Made by a program: the position numbers and the translations under genes. A stretch of 64,000 bases of DNA from Symsagittifera roscoffensis (taxonomy: Eukaryota; Xenacoelomorpha; Acoela; Convolutidae). The number at the start of each line of letters is the position of its first letter. Position 1 is the stretch's first letter. A model generated the notes under the pieces. It saw nothing but the letters and a program-made list of their open reading frames with translations, was not told where the DNA came from and ran no database searches. The stretch is taken from assembly GCF_963678635.1 (NCBI RefSeq), contig NC_087062.1, positions 44,716,395 to 44,780,394 of the forward strand, in the 5' to 3' direction. Below, one piece after another: positions 46,201 through 61,200 of this stretch.

Positions 46201-49200
46201 TGTTCCATGTAGGATATAACCCGCACTGGAGTTCCATGGATAATAATCGATTATATTGTCATTTTATAGTCAGTATCTATAAAACTACAAAAAAAATCCA
46301 TTATAATTCATCAAAAATGGATCAAAATCCATTATTTTTATATCAATATAATCCATTATAATCGATTATAATCCATTAAAAATGGGTTATATTTCTTATA
46401 TTTTATATGCCAATACAATCTCTTATAATCGGTTATAATCAATTATAATGGATTTTTCGAGAGGTTAGTCATGAAAAATACAACTTTTTTTTCAAAGTTA
46501 TCGCATTTCCTGTTTAGTGCAGTTGCTACGAATTAGTTTACCCCCCTTACCCGTTTTCCTCCTGTTTACAACCCCCCCCCCCCCACCTCCCCACCTCCCT
46601 GCCAGTTTACCACAACCGACCGCCATTCGCATCCGCCCCCCTTTATGGGGGGGTTATTTATTGTTGGTAGACTTTGGGGGGTTTATGATTTATGGTGGTT
46701 TGAGCAAATGCGAACAGATGGGGGGCAAAGTGGGGGGGGGGGGGGGGTAGGTTAATTCGAGTAGGCCGTGAGTAACGCAGAAATGTTGCAAGTTTTGCAA
46801 ATTAATTTACAAAAAATGTATAGATTATACTCCGTTATAATCTATCAATTAAAATCGATTTTAAATGGATTATAATCCATTATAATGGATTTTAAATTGA
46901 TTTAAATCCATTATAATGAATTTTAATGGATTGTGTTTTAACAAAAATAATCGATTATGATGACAATATAGTCAATTTCAAGGTCTAATTTTGCAAGAAT
47001 AATGGATTTTAATGACAACATTTTAGACAACATTTTTCCATTATAATCGATTATTAGCCATGGAACTCCGGTGCGGGAAGTCCTTGTTGACCTCCATACC
47101 AGAAAAATGAAAGTCACACAGTGGAACCGATAGAACAGTAGTTATTTTATATACACTTTTTTCCCTGTAAAATATTTATTACGAACCAATGATCCATAAC
47201 TAAATCTTACTCTTGAATTGTAAACCTGAAACCCTTAGTGGCTCAGAGTATTAACAATAATGATTGAAATCAGTTGCTTTAATTTCTCCTGTAACTTCGC
47301 AAAAATGCCACTATATTGCTAGATCCATTGAAACTTGGAAATATAAGAGTAAGAGTATGAGTGGTATTGTGACTAGGGAGTTGCACGAACCTATACGGCC
47401 GAAAATAGATAGCGTGACGAACAGACGGTGTACCCTATCCAAAATTACTCTATGAGAAGGCCACCCCAGACCTTAACTCAACAGTTTCATATTGAAGAAA
47501 ACGAGGTTTCGAATTCTTATTCCACAAAATGAAATTGTAGGACCAGCATTTTTCTCAACCCTTTAGGGTGGTCAAAAAGAAACAGATCTATATTAAATGT
47601 TATGTAGTTTATTGTACCTTGTCAGTGGCTGTAACTTCGAATATGACTTGGGTGGTCTCCTCGTAGTCTATCTCCCTCCTCACAGTGAGTATGCCAGTGG
47701 TGGAGGCGTAGTTGAAGTAGAGAGTGGCTGTCGCATAGTCTGTGTCCCCATTCGAGTCGGTGATCCTGCAAAAATATCAGGCGTGAACTGACCTAAATAA
47801 CAACTGAAATCGCTCCTCTCACATTCCAAAACTAAAAGGTTAATTAAACTCTGATTTAAAAGGACTGAGTTAACGCGATAATGATGGTGTTATCTTTTAG
47901 ATTCAACAAACTTTTAGCTAAATTGCGGAATCATTTTTATGCAGCTATCGTAAGAGTTTTCCATATTCTTCTCGCGGCTTCTTATCGCTTTTTTTTCAGG
48001 TAGCACGGAAATTTTTTAAAATTTTTGTTATACAGAAGTTTTGTACGAGTGTTAGAAGCTTTTCTAGGCAAGTATAACCAATTTTGAACTTCGCAATAGG
48101 ACACACTCAGACATTGCCGAAGGTTCATTGGTGATATGTTGTTTTCTACAATACAACTCACGCATATGTGATTTCGCTGTTCGGATTTCCCATCTCGTCG
48201 TTGTCTGTGGCGTCCAATATAGTAGTAATGACGTCACCGATGGGGAGGTTCTCGTTGATTGTGATGTTGTAGGAAGACTGAGCATAAGTGGGGTTCTCAT
48301 CGTTCACATCCACCAGGTACACCACACAACTCGCAGTTCCAGTCAACTGGGGAACGCCTGCAATCGAGTTTAAAGCGACAGTGAAAATGACGTTTGGTGA
48401 AACAACTGTTTTGTGGAAATGAAGTCTCGAAGTTAATCAATCAAGAAATTGTTCAGCTGATTTTCGGGTGTTCTTCCAACATGGATTTTTAAAATTGTTA
48501 TGCGTTGTGTTAATAATCATCGGGTCTGTTCCCTTTTTGGAAACGATTTCTTAAGGTTTATTCTTAAATTAACAATATGGATGAAATATCGTCTGCAGAG
48601 CGCCCCGGTCAAGATCGCAAAGACTCGGAAAGTGAAAATTGCTGAATTCAATTCGAAAAAAGCTCCATGAGAATGAAATAACCGAGCACCTTGATCGTAT
48701 GCAATGCAGTCGAACGAGTAAGCGGCCTGTGCCTCCCTGTCCAGCAACACACTCGTCCTTATATGGCCATTGTCCTCGGTGAACATCTCGAACACCCCGT
48801 CAGCTGAGCCCGTGACATTGTACTTGATCTGTGAGTTGGGGTCCCCTGCCTCGTCCCTGTCTGTGGCCGTGAGGCGGGTGGTCGGGGTAGTGAGGAGGGT
48901 GTGGATGGTGGCGTCCTCAGAGATGTACCAGGTGTAGAGGGACTTGTCGAAGATGGGGGTCTCGTCATTGCAGTCCACGATCAGGATCTGCAAAGAAGTT
49001 GTGTTCAATGATTTCAATGTTTGAATCATGCGTACACGGATGAATTTAGCAACGGTGGAGACCACCCAAGTTCTTGTAGCTTCCTTAAAATTGCATGTAG
49101 GTCTTAAACAAGGGACCGAAAAGCGGTTCTCTGTAAAGAGCTGATCAGTTTGTAGGTTGGTTCTCACGCTCGTGGCCAAATGATCATAATTTAGTCATCA

Positions 49201-52200
49201 TCATGCAAAAAAAGGTGCTCTATATCATAAATATGGAAACAACATTTTTAAAACCGGTATAAAAAACTCGACACGTCCAAGATTTGCAGCGATAATTCTA
49301 GATAGCTGTAAGCAAAAAAGAAAACGTCGTTAAAAACTTTCAAAGACTTTCTGAAAAATGATATAATTTTCAAAAACTCAACGTCGTCGAAAATTAACCT
49401 GGACAGTGGCAGTTGCAGATCTAGGCACCACTCCGTGATCAGTGGCGACCACTTTGTAGGAGAAGCCCAAGGGGTATGACTCCCTGTCCAGGGTCTGGAG
49501 GGAGGTGATCATGCCTGTTCCAGGGTCCAGGTGGAAGAAAGAGACGACCGGGCCAAACGTGTAGCTCAGCTCAGAGTTCACGCCTAGAATCATGTCACAA
49601 GTTTCATTCACCTATTTAGCTTTAAATATCGCCGAAACGTTTTTCAAAACCACTGGTCTACTATAACAGTGTATCCTTATTAGATTTTTTTGACGAATTT
49701 TTATAAAAATCGAAGTCAATATAAAAAAAATTATTCTACGTCAAAAAATTTCATGAACTTTTTTTTACAACCAACAGTTTATTTTAAGTTTAGATAGGAA
49801 TTAATTAGCTAAAGAAATACTTGACCTTTAACAGCCGCTTTTTGAAATTTTATGTTTTTTAATGGCTGTCATTTTTCATCATCGCGAGTAGTTGTATACA
49901 TTGTCTCGAATAACTTGATGAATTGTATGTCTCATTATGATTTTTACCGAAGTCATCATCTGTGGCGGACACATTGACGATGTTCTCGTATGGGTCCAGA
50001 CACTCGCTGATGGTGGTGGTGTAGGTGGACTGGGTGAACACTGGGTCGTTGTCATTGATGTCCATCACATCTATCCACATGATTGCAGTGGCAGTCAGGG
50101 GCCCTGGGTTAGTGCCATGGTCTGCCACTCTGATCTCAAGATCATACAGAGGCCTGGAAAAAAAAAGAGAAAGCTTATCTTGATATAATGTCACAATCTT
50201 TTGATAGTTACTGATTTTCATGTTATCATAATGATATTCATGTTATCGCGGTCATTACGGAGAACAGATTTTTTCATTTTGCTGTTGTTTAAGCGTCGTT
50301 AAGCTGCAACATATATCTGAACCTATTTAATATTTGGCCTGTTTTCTTAGAGCCCACTACTGTAACAAGAAAATTCAGACATCCAGTTTTTCAAATCCTT
50401 CATGTTTTTCAAACAAGGCGGAAATTTTTCAAAGATGTAAAAGGAAATTACTTGGAGTCGAGTGCGCTTCCCGACTCCCTATCGAGAGTGGAAATCACCG
50501 TCACCACTCCACTGGCCGAACCCACGCTGAACAGGGTGAGATAGTTCAACTGAGTGAATGTGAAGTCAATGTTGATACTCATCGAGTCGTTATCGGNNNN
50601 NNNNNNNNNNNNNNNNNNNNNNNNNNNNNNNNNNNNNNNNNNNNNNNNNNNNNNNNNNNNNNNNNNNNNNNNNNNNNNNNNNNNNNNNNNNNNNNNNNNN
50701 NNNNNNNNNNNNNNNNNNNNNNNNNNNNNNNNNNNNNNNNNNNNNNNNNNNNNNNNNNNNNNNNNNNNNNNNNNNNNNNNNNNNNNNNNNNNNNNNTCTC
50801 TTTAAGCGGAGAACAAAAAAAAAGTACTCAAATTCTTTAATCCAAATAGATTAAACAATTTTAAAACATGTGCATCAAATGAAAATTGTTTTTATTTTTT
50901 GAGTTTGATGAAAAATCATCATTTTAAGAACTGGGGTTGACCGGCAAACAACAAAAACGTTTATCGCATGCAAAAAACTGATCAAACAAAAAATAAAGAA
51001 ATTTTTCTGTGAGAACAGATTCAATAATTTTTAGGTTTTTAAAAATATATTGAAGATTTAGCCATAAATGAAAAGTTACTTTATCTTAGATGGCAAGTCT
51101 CCACAAGCAGGTAATCTAAGATAATCAGCAAGGTTAATCATCGGCATTTTTCTGACCTGAAAACATCCTTGGTTACTGTTTTCGGTCAAAACACACACAA
51201 AAAAAGCGTAACTCAAAATTTAGTTTTTTGGTTTCATGGCAAAAATTCGAGTCAAACAATTTTATTTATGCAAAAAAATACAAAAACTCATTACAGCCCC
51301 CCCTGAGCATAGCAGTAGAAAAAACTGTAGCTTAAAACATACATTGTGATCCCATTCATAAGTGAACTCATACAAAATTAGTGTTTTCTCGTTTTGTTAG
51401 CACTGAATTGAGCTCAGCATAGAATTACGAGTTATGTGTAAAAAGTAAGTGCGCTTGTTTATTTAATCGATTTTTTTACTGCGAGGTTATACGGGGTAGG
51501 GAGGTTATAATGGGAAAAACTGAAGATTTCATGAGTTTATCTAATTTTGTGTACGCATGGAATTTCACGTTCACAGCAGCCACCCCACCCCCCTGCACTT
51601 TTCACATTTTCGTTTTTTAACATTGTTTTACATGCTACTCTGCCTAAACGCGCAACTTTACGACTAAGTTATGAATGACAAATCCGTTGAAATGGTTAGT
51701 TTGTTATCAATTCCAAGTTTCATTGAATTATGACAAGGTTTTAAGTGGTTTATGAAAAAAAAAATCTTAAAGGGGCAAGTTATGACTCTTTTTCCTCCTC
51801 CCGTTTCCTCACTTGTGATTTCTTACAAGTGTTTTTGTTTGTTTACATGGTCCAAAAACTGTTCACAAGTTATTAAAAATGTTGTCATGAGAACTAATTA
51901 GGCCTTGAAAACATATATTTAATTTTGATACTTAACCTATGTTGAATTCCATTCACGAAAACTTCCTATCATACCGGTCTATGCAAGAAAAATGATTATC
52001 ATCCCAGGTTGACCTCCATAGACCAAAAATGTTAATCATACAATTCCATGAACTAAGTCTAAAAAAATACCAATCATACAGATTTCATAAGCTTTGCTAA
52101 AATGGTTTCATCGATTTTTCAAAGAACTTTTCTCTTGTTTTGGCGTAAAAATCGGCGTATCGTACTAAATGAAAAAGAAAAACTTTTTGCTCAAAAAAAA

Positions 52201-55200
52201 TGGAAAATGCAACACTAGCATTTTTTTGATAGCGACAACAAAAAATTTTTCCAAGTAATTATTGAAATAGCCACAAAAAATTTTTTGTTTTTTTATTCGA
52301 CCGCAAATCGAAATTTTACTCAAGTAAAGGTTAACCTAATTTACTTATCTTGGTTAACCTAATTTATTTTTGCAGACTATAGTTATTTTGCTTCAAATAT
52401 TGGCTGCTATTACACTTATGTTACAGAAGCATAGAAGCGTAATAGAAGCGTTTTCACAATTTTCTTAAAAACCTTTATTAGGAATGAACATACAGAGAGA
52501 CCAATAAGGGCTCCCTAGCAATTGTTTTGAGCAACAAAACTGACCGAACGCGCTTTTTTTCAAGTGCATATAAGCAAAAAGTAGTAGTTTGAATTTTGAA
52601 AAGTTTTAAAAAATCAATCAACAATCTCAAAAGATAAAAAAGCAAGCACTGGATTTTTTCCTGCAAAGAGTTTTTCAAGGTTAAGAACTAAGCAAATAAG
52701 AGCACAAAAATATTTTCAAAACCATCTCCCAATACACATACACTAAATAACGTATAGAATAATATATTTTGCATGCATCAACGTAATAAATATAGTAAAT
52801 AGCTTGCCTCAATTCGCATTGGAATTTTTCTGAGCAGGGTTACTTCGCCAATTACCATTCAATTACTATATAATTCAAATTTCTATAAAGTAGTCCAGCC
52901 TGCATTTTTCATACAAAAAAGCAAAACTGGCTAAGATTTTTTGCGCGAGTCCAAATTTGAGTTTTTTATCGCTTTTACATTGTAACATATAATTCAATTT
53001 GTTTAAAAACATCAGGCCACGATTTTCGACTGGTTAGGTTTTTAACTGAAAATTTTTTGTACAAAGCACAAAAATTTTTAGTAGCACTTGATTCGAAACA
53101 AAATTAGTTTTTTGATTTATAGAAACATGTGTTAGCAAATCAGTGGTTATCAGGTTTTCGGAAAAAATTTCAAAAATTTTTTAGCGAAACTCGAAACAAA
53201 TTTTTTTTTGATTTATGGAAAAATGTTCGTCATATAAATTCTATGTAAAAAAAAAAGCTTAACGTCGAGTTTTCTTACAATTTTCTGTACAAATAAAACT
53301 GTACAAATATGTATGATGAGCGTTTTTTCCCACAAATTAAAATTATATGACAAGCGTTTTTGGTCAAACCTAGGCAGAATATAAAGTTTTGGGAACCTCG
53401 ATACACTATAAAGCTCAGTCGAGTTAGCCTGCATGCAAGTTTTGTAATTATCGACCAATATGAACAAAAAAGTTGGCCGTTTTCCCCTTCCTCACCTCGC
53501 ATGAGCATCAATTGTTTTACAAAGGTTTAGTATGAAGACCAATTATGTTGGTCTTGACTTAATTAGTCCGCGCTTTTTTCCGTGAATTTTTATTACAATC
53601 GAAACATGCGAACAAAAAATTGTTTCTTGGTCGAGCGGTTTTCGCCTAGGTCTGAAAAAAAATCACACCGTCTCCAGCTTGGTCGTGAAAGCAATTCCGG
53701 GTCCAGAAAATCAGGACGAAAAATTGCATTATGGGTCGCAAAAGTCGTGCCCTGGGTCGCGCCGCATCCGTATTCAGACCCAAGTGGGTCGCGCCCCAAG
53801 TGGATTGTGATAGTCTGGATATACCAAAATTTGGTCACGAAAGTCTGGACGTGGGACACAAAAGTCTGGACATACTAAAATTTGGTCGCGAAAGTCTGGA
53901 CGTGGGACGCGAAAGTCTGGACATAACATAATTTGGTCGCGAAAGTCTGGAGACACATTTTTCAGGCTTTCGCGACTTTATGTCCAAATTTTTGCGACCA
54001 AACTCTGGTATCTAGATTTTCGCGACCCATTGTTCAGACTTTCGCGACTAAATTTTGGTATGTTCAGACTATTGCGATCCACGGCGCGACTCACGTCCAA
54101 ACTTTCCAGACTCAAACTGTCAGCGCGACTCTCGGTGCAATTTGGGTGTAAATCCGGATGCGGCGCGACCCACAAAGTCTAGACATGAGTCTGGGACCTC
54201 AATCTAAAATATGAACATGTATTTCGTCACATTTAAAACCATAAACATGTGATATCACAGGAATCAAAAAAGGGAAATCACATGTCTCAAATAACATGTG
54301 GGAATTTACACTGGGAACGGGAAAAAGAGCTAAAATGACTTGCGAAAATTCGCAGGTGTGAGGCAGGGCAGGTCAAAAATTAATTGTCATTGGAATTAAT
54401 TACAATTAATCAAAATTTTTCTGTGCAATGAACTGATTTTCATTCCTGAACAACTACAACTGCATTGATTGCGCTCTATTTTTTAACTGCAATTAACTTT
54501 ATCAAACGCATTTCTTAGAAATACTCGCACATTTCTCTGAAACTAATTTTTTTCTTACTTCACAATTGATTTTTAACATTCAAATTAATTGCAATTTAAA
54601 TTTCAGTTGTCCAATTAATTTTTGACATTCCCTGATGGGAAGATTAAAAAGATTCGCGAGATGAGTGATGTCAGCCGCCATAATTTTACATATAAATGAA
54701 AGTTTGGATCTACTTAACAATCTCGACCCCTTTCAAGAAAGGGGGGATATTTTTAAGTATATCAAAATGGTCGATTTTTCGACCAATCAGAATGCAGCAA
54801 AGCTAGAATTCTCAATAGAAAGCTCAAGTACTAATTTATTGCATTTATTTATAGGGGTGGAGTTTCTTAAGTAGGTACCAAAGGGGGAGGGGGGGAGATT
54901 GTAAAGAAAATCCAAAACTTTTGCTCTGCTATTATGGCAATCTGTAATAAAATGATTTTTTATATACTAATGGTAAGTTTATACAATCTAGATTGTCAAT
55001 TTAAATAAGAATGCGAGTTGATGAAATGTTAAAAAGACTCCGTGGCGCAAGGATAGAAGGAAAAGAGCCCAAAACCAAAAACCATTTTAGTCACCATCCA
55101 TCACTTCATTTTTGATCTAGTTGCAATTCACCCCGGTCGAGATGCTCGGGGGAGATGTTTCGACTGTCTCGGCCAAAATTCGGTTAGTTTTGTCCGTCTC

Positions 55201-58200
55201 GTACGAAAATAGGGCTCTTTTCCGTTTTCCCCAAAACCTTCAAAATATCAGTTTTTATGTTTGTTTTACATGTTTGGTACAAGTGTGAAAGAGAAGTCAC
55301 GGTAAAAACCAAGTGTGAGAAAGGGGTCTCAATCACTTTAATTTAGGCAAAGGTCGCAAATAAATAACTCAAAATTCACCGGTCGGTCGTTTTAAAACTT
55401 TTTTTCTCAAACGTAATTAACCTGCTTCATTAGCGCAAACTTATTCAATACTTCAACTGACTTCATCAAAGCACTAAATTGAATAATGTTGAGGCACTCT
55501 ATTTACATTAGGGACCCAGAGAGTGTTTTCAGACCACTCTATCACACTTTTACCACCCCGGGTTGACCAAAACTTCCTATCATACAATACCCATATCGGA
55601 AAAACAAAAAAAATCAGTAGGCAAAAACACAAAAAAATGTTTGGGGAAAACTTTTGCGCCATCCAAAAAGTACCGGTCATACAATTTTCATATATGGAAA
55701 ACTCATGATTAGCATTTTTTTCTTTTTTATTCAGTACGATACATTGATTTTTATGCCAATACAAGAAAAAACTTCTTTGAAAATTCGATGACACCATTTT
55801 AGCAAAATGCATGAAATTTGCATGACAAGTGTTTTTTCAAAGACTTAGTTTATGGAATTGTGTGACTAGCATTTTCGGTATATGGAGGTCAACCCCGGAC
55901 GTGTTAAAACTAAATGCGTGGCCATTTTTCCACCCAAACCCCCCCCCCACACCAAACTTCAAACTTTCTTTTTTCAATCGTCTTATGAGTTATTATGGCT
56001 GAGCGCGTGATGTTATGAAGTAAGGTATGAAGAAACGATTTGCTAACAATTGTTATCTTGTTCACCATGCAAAATTTCAATACATTATTACAAGTTAACA
56101 TTAGTTTTTCGAAACTGAAATTCAAATGTGGGGTAAAATTGGAAAAGAGGCAATGCATAAGGTTACCCGCGCAGAAATCCCATCGATTTTCATCAATTAT
56201 CTTGATGTTTTATAGTCTGTTATAAACTGTGATATATTTTTAAAAAAACTTGGCCTAAATTTTTTGGCAAAATAATCAAATTTAGTTCTAAAAAGAAAAT
56301 GGACTATAATTGATTATAATTGATTTTAATGGATTTTTGTTTCAAAATAAATGGATTATAATCATTACGATGCCAAGCTGGGTTTTAAAACAAGGTAATT
56401 ATTTGTGCTTTTAAGCGTCTGAATTCCTCGGAAACATCTTTTGATTGTTTAGGAGACTTCTTTCTATGAATTCCACAATTAAATGATCACTACACCAAAT
56501 GCCAACAAGTGATTTTTTTGTCAGTGAATTTTGGAGACAAACGTGTTTTGGACCTTGAAGTTAGCGCATAAAATGTCACTGGATTCCATAGTTTTCAGTG
56601 GAATCCGTGGTCAATTTATTCTCTTCTTTGCTGGATTCCACTGTTTGTCAGTGGATTCCACCGTCAACTTGTTTTTTTTGCCGCTGAATTCTATAAGCAC
56701 TGTTTGAACTTGTATCGGATCCATTTTGTCATCATCTCTTTTTTAGGTTCTGTAACCATTTGATTTCACTTTTATATTTTATATGACAAATTTTATCAGC
56801 AAATGAGACCATTAACCCTTTATTTTTTTCGCAAACGAGTCAAGTCTCTACATTCTTTTAACCTCCCCCATCCCACTTTTTTCGAAAGTGAGAAAAGTAC
56901 CTGCATGTTATCCCCCTCAGCATATAAGACAATTACACATTTATTTGAGCAGCAAAAATGCATTCCGACAGAAAGATAATTATGCCGAATCCAATGACCA
57001 ACTTAATAATTTTATTGGGAACCCAATGACAAATAATTGTCATGTTTTATATTGTAAAAAGACAAGCGACAACCATATTTATTCCACAAACATGCTCATT
57101 GAACTAATTCCACAGATTATTATGTTTTATTAATACCACATATTTTCTTTATATTATCTTGAATACTGACATAATTCTCCAACCCGCTGAAACAGGGGTC
57201 AAAGGCGCCTTCAGAAGATTTTAGGGTCCGTTCAACAAAATGTTATATTTTAAATTAGTATCAAAGGGGAGAAACTTTGGGTCAGCAGGGAGTCGAACCC
57301 CAGAGGGGGGAGTTAAGAGCAATTAAATTTTGTGCGTGTGAGTGTTGCTGGGCACCATCATATGTCGCGATGCATTTTTTTCGTGATACATATTTATGAG
57401 GAATTTAAAGGGCGCTTCTTGGAGCACATTTTTATTATCGAGCTTTTTATAAGTATTATGAAGCAAATTTATCGAATCCATGTTTCAAAAGTAATAAATA
57501 GCAGATGCTGACCTCCTTCGAAGCTGTCGGTGACATTCATATAGAGTGAGTATGAAGTCTTAGTCTCGTAGTCCAGAGGGGCTGCCAGATAGATGTCTCC
57601 TGTGTACTGGTCAATCATGAAGGTCTTGTTGGCTGCCACTGGGTCCGAGTCAAATGAGAAGTCCAGCATGTACCTCACACGGCCAAACCTAAAATTAAAC
57701 CAGAAAGCGTAGTTGCAAGCAGCAATATGATTTTATAAACGTGTCTTGGCGCTTTCCCCGCCCCCTGCCCTTACACGACTATGGTGCAACGAGTGGTTTT
57801 AGTCCGCACGTCAATTTTCATAACGATCGGAAAATGTAAACAGCAAAAAGTTGCAGGTGCGGGGATGAGGAAAAGGAGCCGTGTTCTTGTCGAAGCTTCC
57901 GATTCTGTTTTTTTGTCTAATCCGAGATTCCTCTCGGATTGCTATAGTTCTGACCAGCAGATACAATTTTAGTTCCGACCTCGTAAATCGCAGTGGGGTC
58001 AATTGGGTCATTTTATTGAAGCTCGTTCAGCCGTGATCAAGACTCCAAAAAATAAAAAGGATTGTCTCAAGTAGTGTAAACAATTTGATGACACAACTCA
58101 TAATGACACAAAATTTGATGACTCTAAACTCCCCCCTCAGGCTTTTGACCCCTTGCCAACTCTCTTTGGTACTGCTTTAAGATAGCGATTTTTGTGAGAC

Positions 58201-61200
58201 GCGCCCTAAAAATTTTCTAAAGGTGTATTTGGCGCCCGTTATACTATTTTTGAGCGCGCGCCGAAAAAACGCAATTTTTTGGTCAAAACTTTCCAAAAAA
58301 AAACACCTTTTTTGGCCTGTTTTATCAAAAAATTTGGTCAATAAAGGGTTTTTATAGTCATTTGTGAGAGCTCGGAAATCAACTTGGTCGACCAAAAAAA
58401 GGTCGACAAAATTTCCCCTTAATTATTCTGAAAAACCGCCACCCCTCGAGAAAGTCCGAGATATGCCCCTGAAACTCATTAATATGATCCTCAATCATTT
58501 CTACAGCAATCGCGTTGTTCTTTTAATTGTATTTGCTTCTCAATCTGCAATTTTTGACTTTGTTCAATCAGTCTTTCTTTAATTTAATAAACCGGAAGTC
58601 AAAAAAGACTTTTTGTCTATTTGCCCAGCAACTTGTTATCTTCATTTTGAACCAGCGCAACCTGTTTTTCGATTAAATTTTCTAGGCTGATAGTTCTGTG
58701 ATCCAGTGTATGGGTGTGTTTGTGAGTTACCATGACTGTGGGCTGTCTGCATCTGTGGCAGTGAGGGTGATGGTGGCCAGTTGGGTGCCCACTGTGGTGT
58801 TCTCGGGGAAGGAGAAGTAGTTCACGGAGCCATTCGTCGTCTCAATTATGCTGGGGTCATTGTCATTCATCTCCACTATGTCTATCAGCACCAGCGCAAA
58901 CCCAGTCAGAATGGGCCCAGTGCTGCAAATCATACAGAATAGTTACAGTACAGTTAAACATTACAAAACGGGGTTAACAAGGTCTTCCTCCTGATACACT
59001 TGACACTTCTTTATCATCGCTCCGTGTTTAAAGACCTACTGAAATGCTAGCCTCGATATCTCATAGACGAACCAACTCAATGTGACCATCAAACTCAAAA
59101 AAGAGACTCTTCAATGTTTGATGATTTTAGATAAACTTCTCCAGCTGTTTTCCAGAATTTTCCAGTTATTCTATTAGATACAACTCACGATGCACCCATG
59201 TTGTTATCGGCACTCTCCACTTTGAGTCTATGGAACCTGAACTGGTCATAGTCTATGGTTTGGGTCGTCTCCAGACAGAACTGGTTCACCACTGGAGCTG
59301 CACAGTTGGTGAGGGCAAACCAAGAGGCATTTCCGCTAATGGTCTTCAGAGTCAGGTCTGCCAGCAGCACCTGGCCAGCCGGCAGGGATGAATCATCGCC
59401 ATCGTCCACAATAAGGGTGGTCACCACAGTTCCTGAAATAACGTGCAAAAATATTAGCTCCTGCAGTAAGACATTTTTATTATCATTTTTTCTCAAAATA
59501 ATTTGCCTTTCTGAAAGTTACGGCCAAAAACAATTATGTCGGCAGGACCACTTTCATGTTACAAATCAGAGCATTCTGTTAATTACAATTTTAACTAGAT
59601 CGACAAGAAAGTTTATTTAAACAACGATTTCAAAACAAAAGTCGGTAGTTGAGTCGTTTTGATCTGTAAGAGAACTAACCGATAGGAACGTATTCATTCA
59701 GAGACACAGCATAGCTGTGGGGATTGAAGCAGGGAGCGTTGTCATTATACTCATCAATGAGGATGTTGAAAGTGCAGGTCACATCTGTGGACCCGTCATT
59801 CACATCCATTGTCACACTCACACTACTCGTCATCTCTCGGTCCAACCTTCGCGCCACTCGGATCAAACCGGAGAGGGGCTCAATCACGAAGTACCCACCC
59901 GAGTTGCCACCCGAGAAGGAGAATGTGTAAGTATCGTACGGGTACTCGGGGTCAGCAGTCGCGTCGAAGTATGTCGACCCGTCGAGCACTTGTGTTCCCA
60001 TCGGGGCTTCTTCGCCAATGTTCACATCGCTACAAGTCAACGCTCCGTTTCCGCTATCGACATCGGTAATTTGCACGTGAACAATCACCTGCTGTGATCG
60101 ATGGGTTCCATCTGACACGTCGACAACGAGTTGATATGAGTGATTTCCGTTCACGTTGTAATCCACGTTCGTCAATACATTTAGCTGAAGTGTATTCGTC
60201 GAGGGTCCGGCGATAAACGAGAAGTAAGTCGCGTAGTCGGCGGGCATTCCCGACGCCAAAGTAGCGGTCATAGTTCCAGTCGAGTCAAGATCAGTACATG
60301 GCAAATAAAATCCAGTCGCTCCAGTGTCCGATTCCGAAACAGTATAAGTCACTTCAGAAGGATTACATAACAAGTTGTTATCGTTTGCGTCGGTTATGTC
60401 GACTGTTAAGCTAAGAGTAGCCGTTTTTTGAGTACCTTGATAGTCGGGCTCGTCAAAAACTTCGATGACCAAACTGTAGCTGCTCTTCGTTTCTCGATCG
60501 ACAGTCTTCGCGATGTGAAGCACAAGTTCGTTCCAGTTTGCATTGTGCACCAATCGGAATGTATCACCTGAGTTTCCGGAAACTATGTCACCCGTGAACG
60601 GAACATTTGAGGTCACGTGGGTGAAATCAGTATCGACAATTGTAATTGTCTGGACCAAGGTAGTTCCAGAACAACAGTCTGTTTCTTGGAAGTTTACAGA
60701 ACTAGAAGTGGCGGGATTGGTAATACTTGGATCGTTGTTGTTAATGTCTCTCACGTACACAAACATGGTTAGATCTGAGTTGGCTGGTAGAATGTTTGAC
60801 CCGGCATTATTTTGGTCTTTAACTTCAATCGTGAGTTCGAAGAAATCCACAGGGTGAGTTTCAAGGTCAACTATAGCGCTGACCTCGATGTCCGGTCCCG
60901 GATTGCTAGTTCCGGCAACACGAGCCAGAAAATTTCCCCAAGCTGGTGCGGGAGACTCGGCAGTCACTGCATAATGTAAGACATTGTTGTCATCTGTCGC
61001 GCTGTCGGCGTCCGAACACGACACAGTTCCTATGACCTCGTTAGCTTGGATATCGTCGTCAATGTAAACGATATACAATTTTGGGTCGCATATTGGGACA
61101 TTGTCATTGTAATCCGTTTTGCACACTGTGAAGTACTGGTCGGTAGATTTCACATTGTCAGAATCAGAGGCTCTGTCATATATAATGGCGAGAACAATGT

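Noticed and set aside
53582-54175. Open frames with repeated SLDVGHKSLD-like words
   Set aside because: They are translations of the reiterated modules of foldback element D. The repeats explain the open frames, so no protein is inferred.
59717-60097. Plus-strand open frames opposite cadherin exon A
   Set aside because: They are antisense shadows of a clear cadherin exon, with no splice signals or family of their own.
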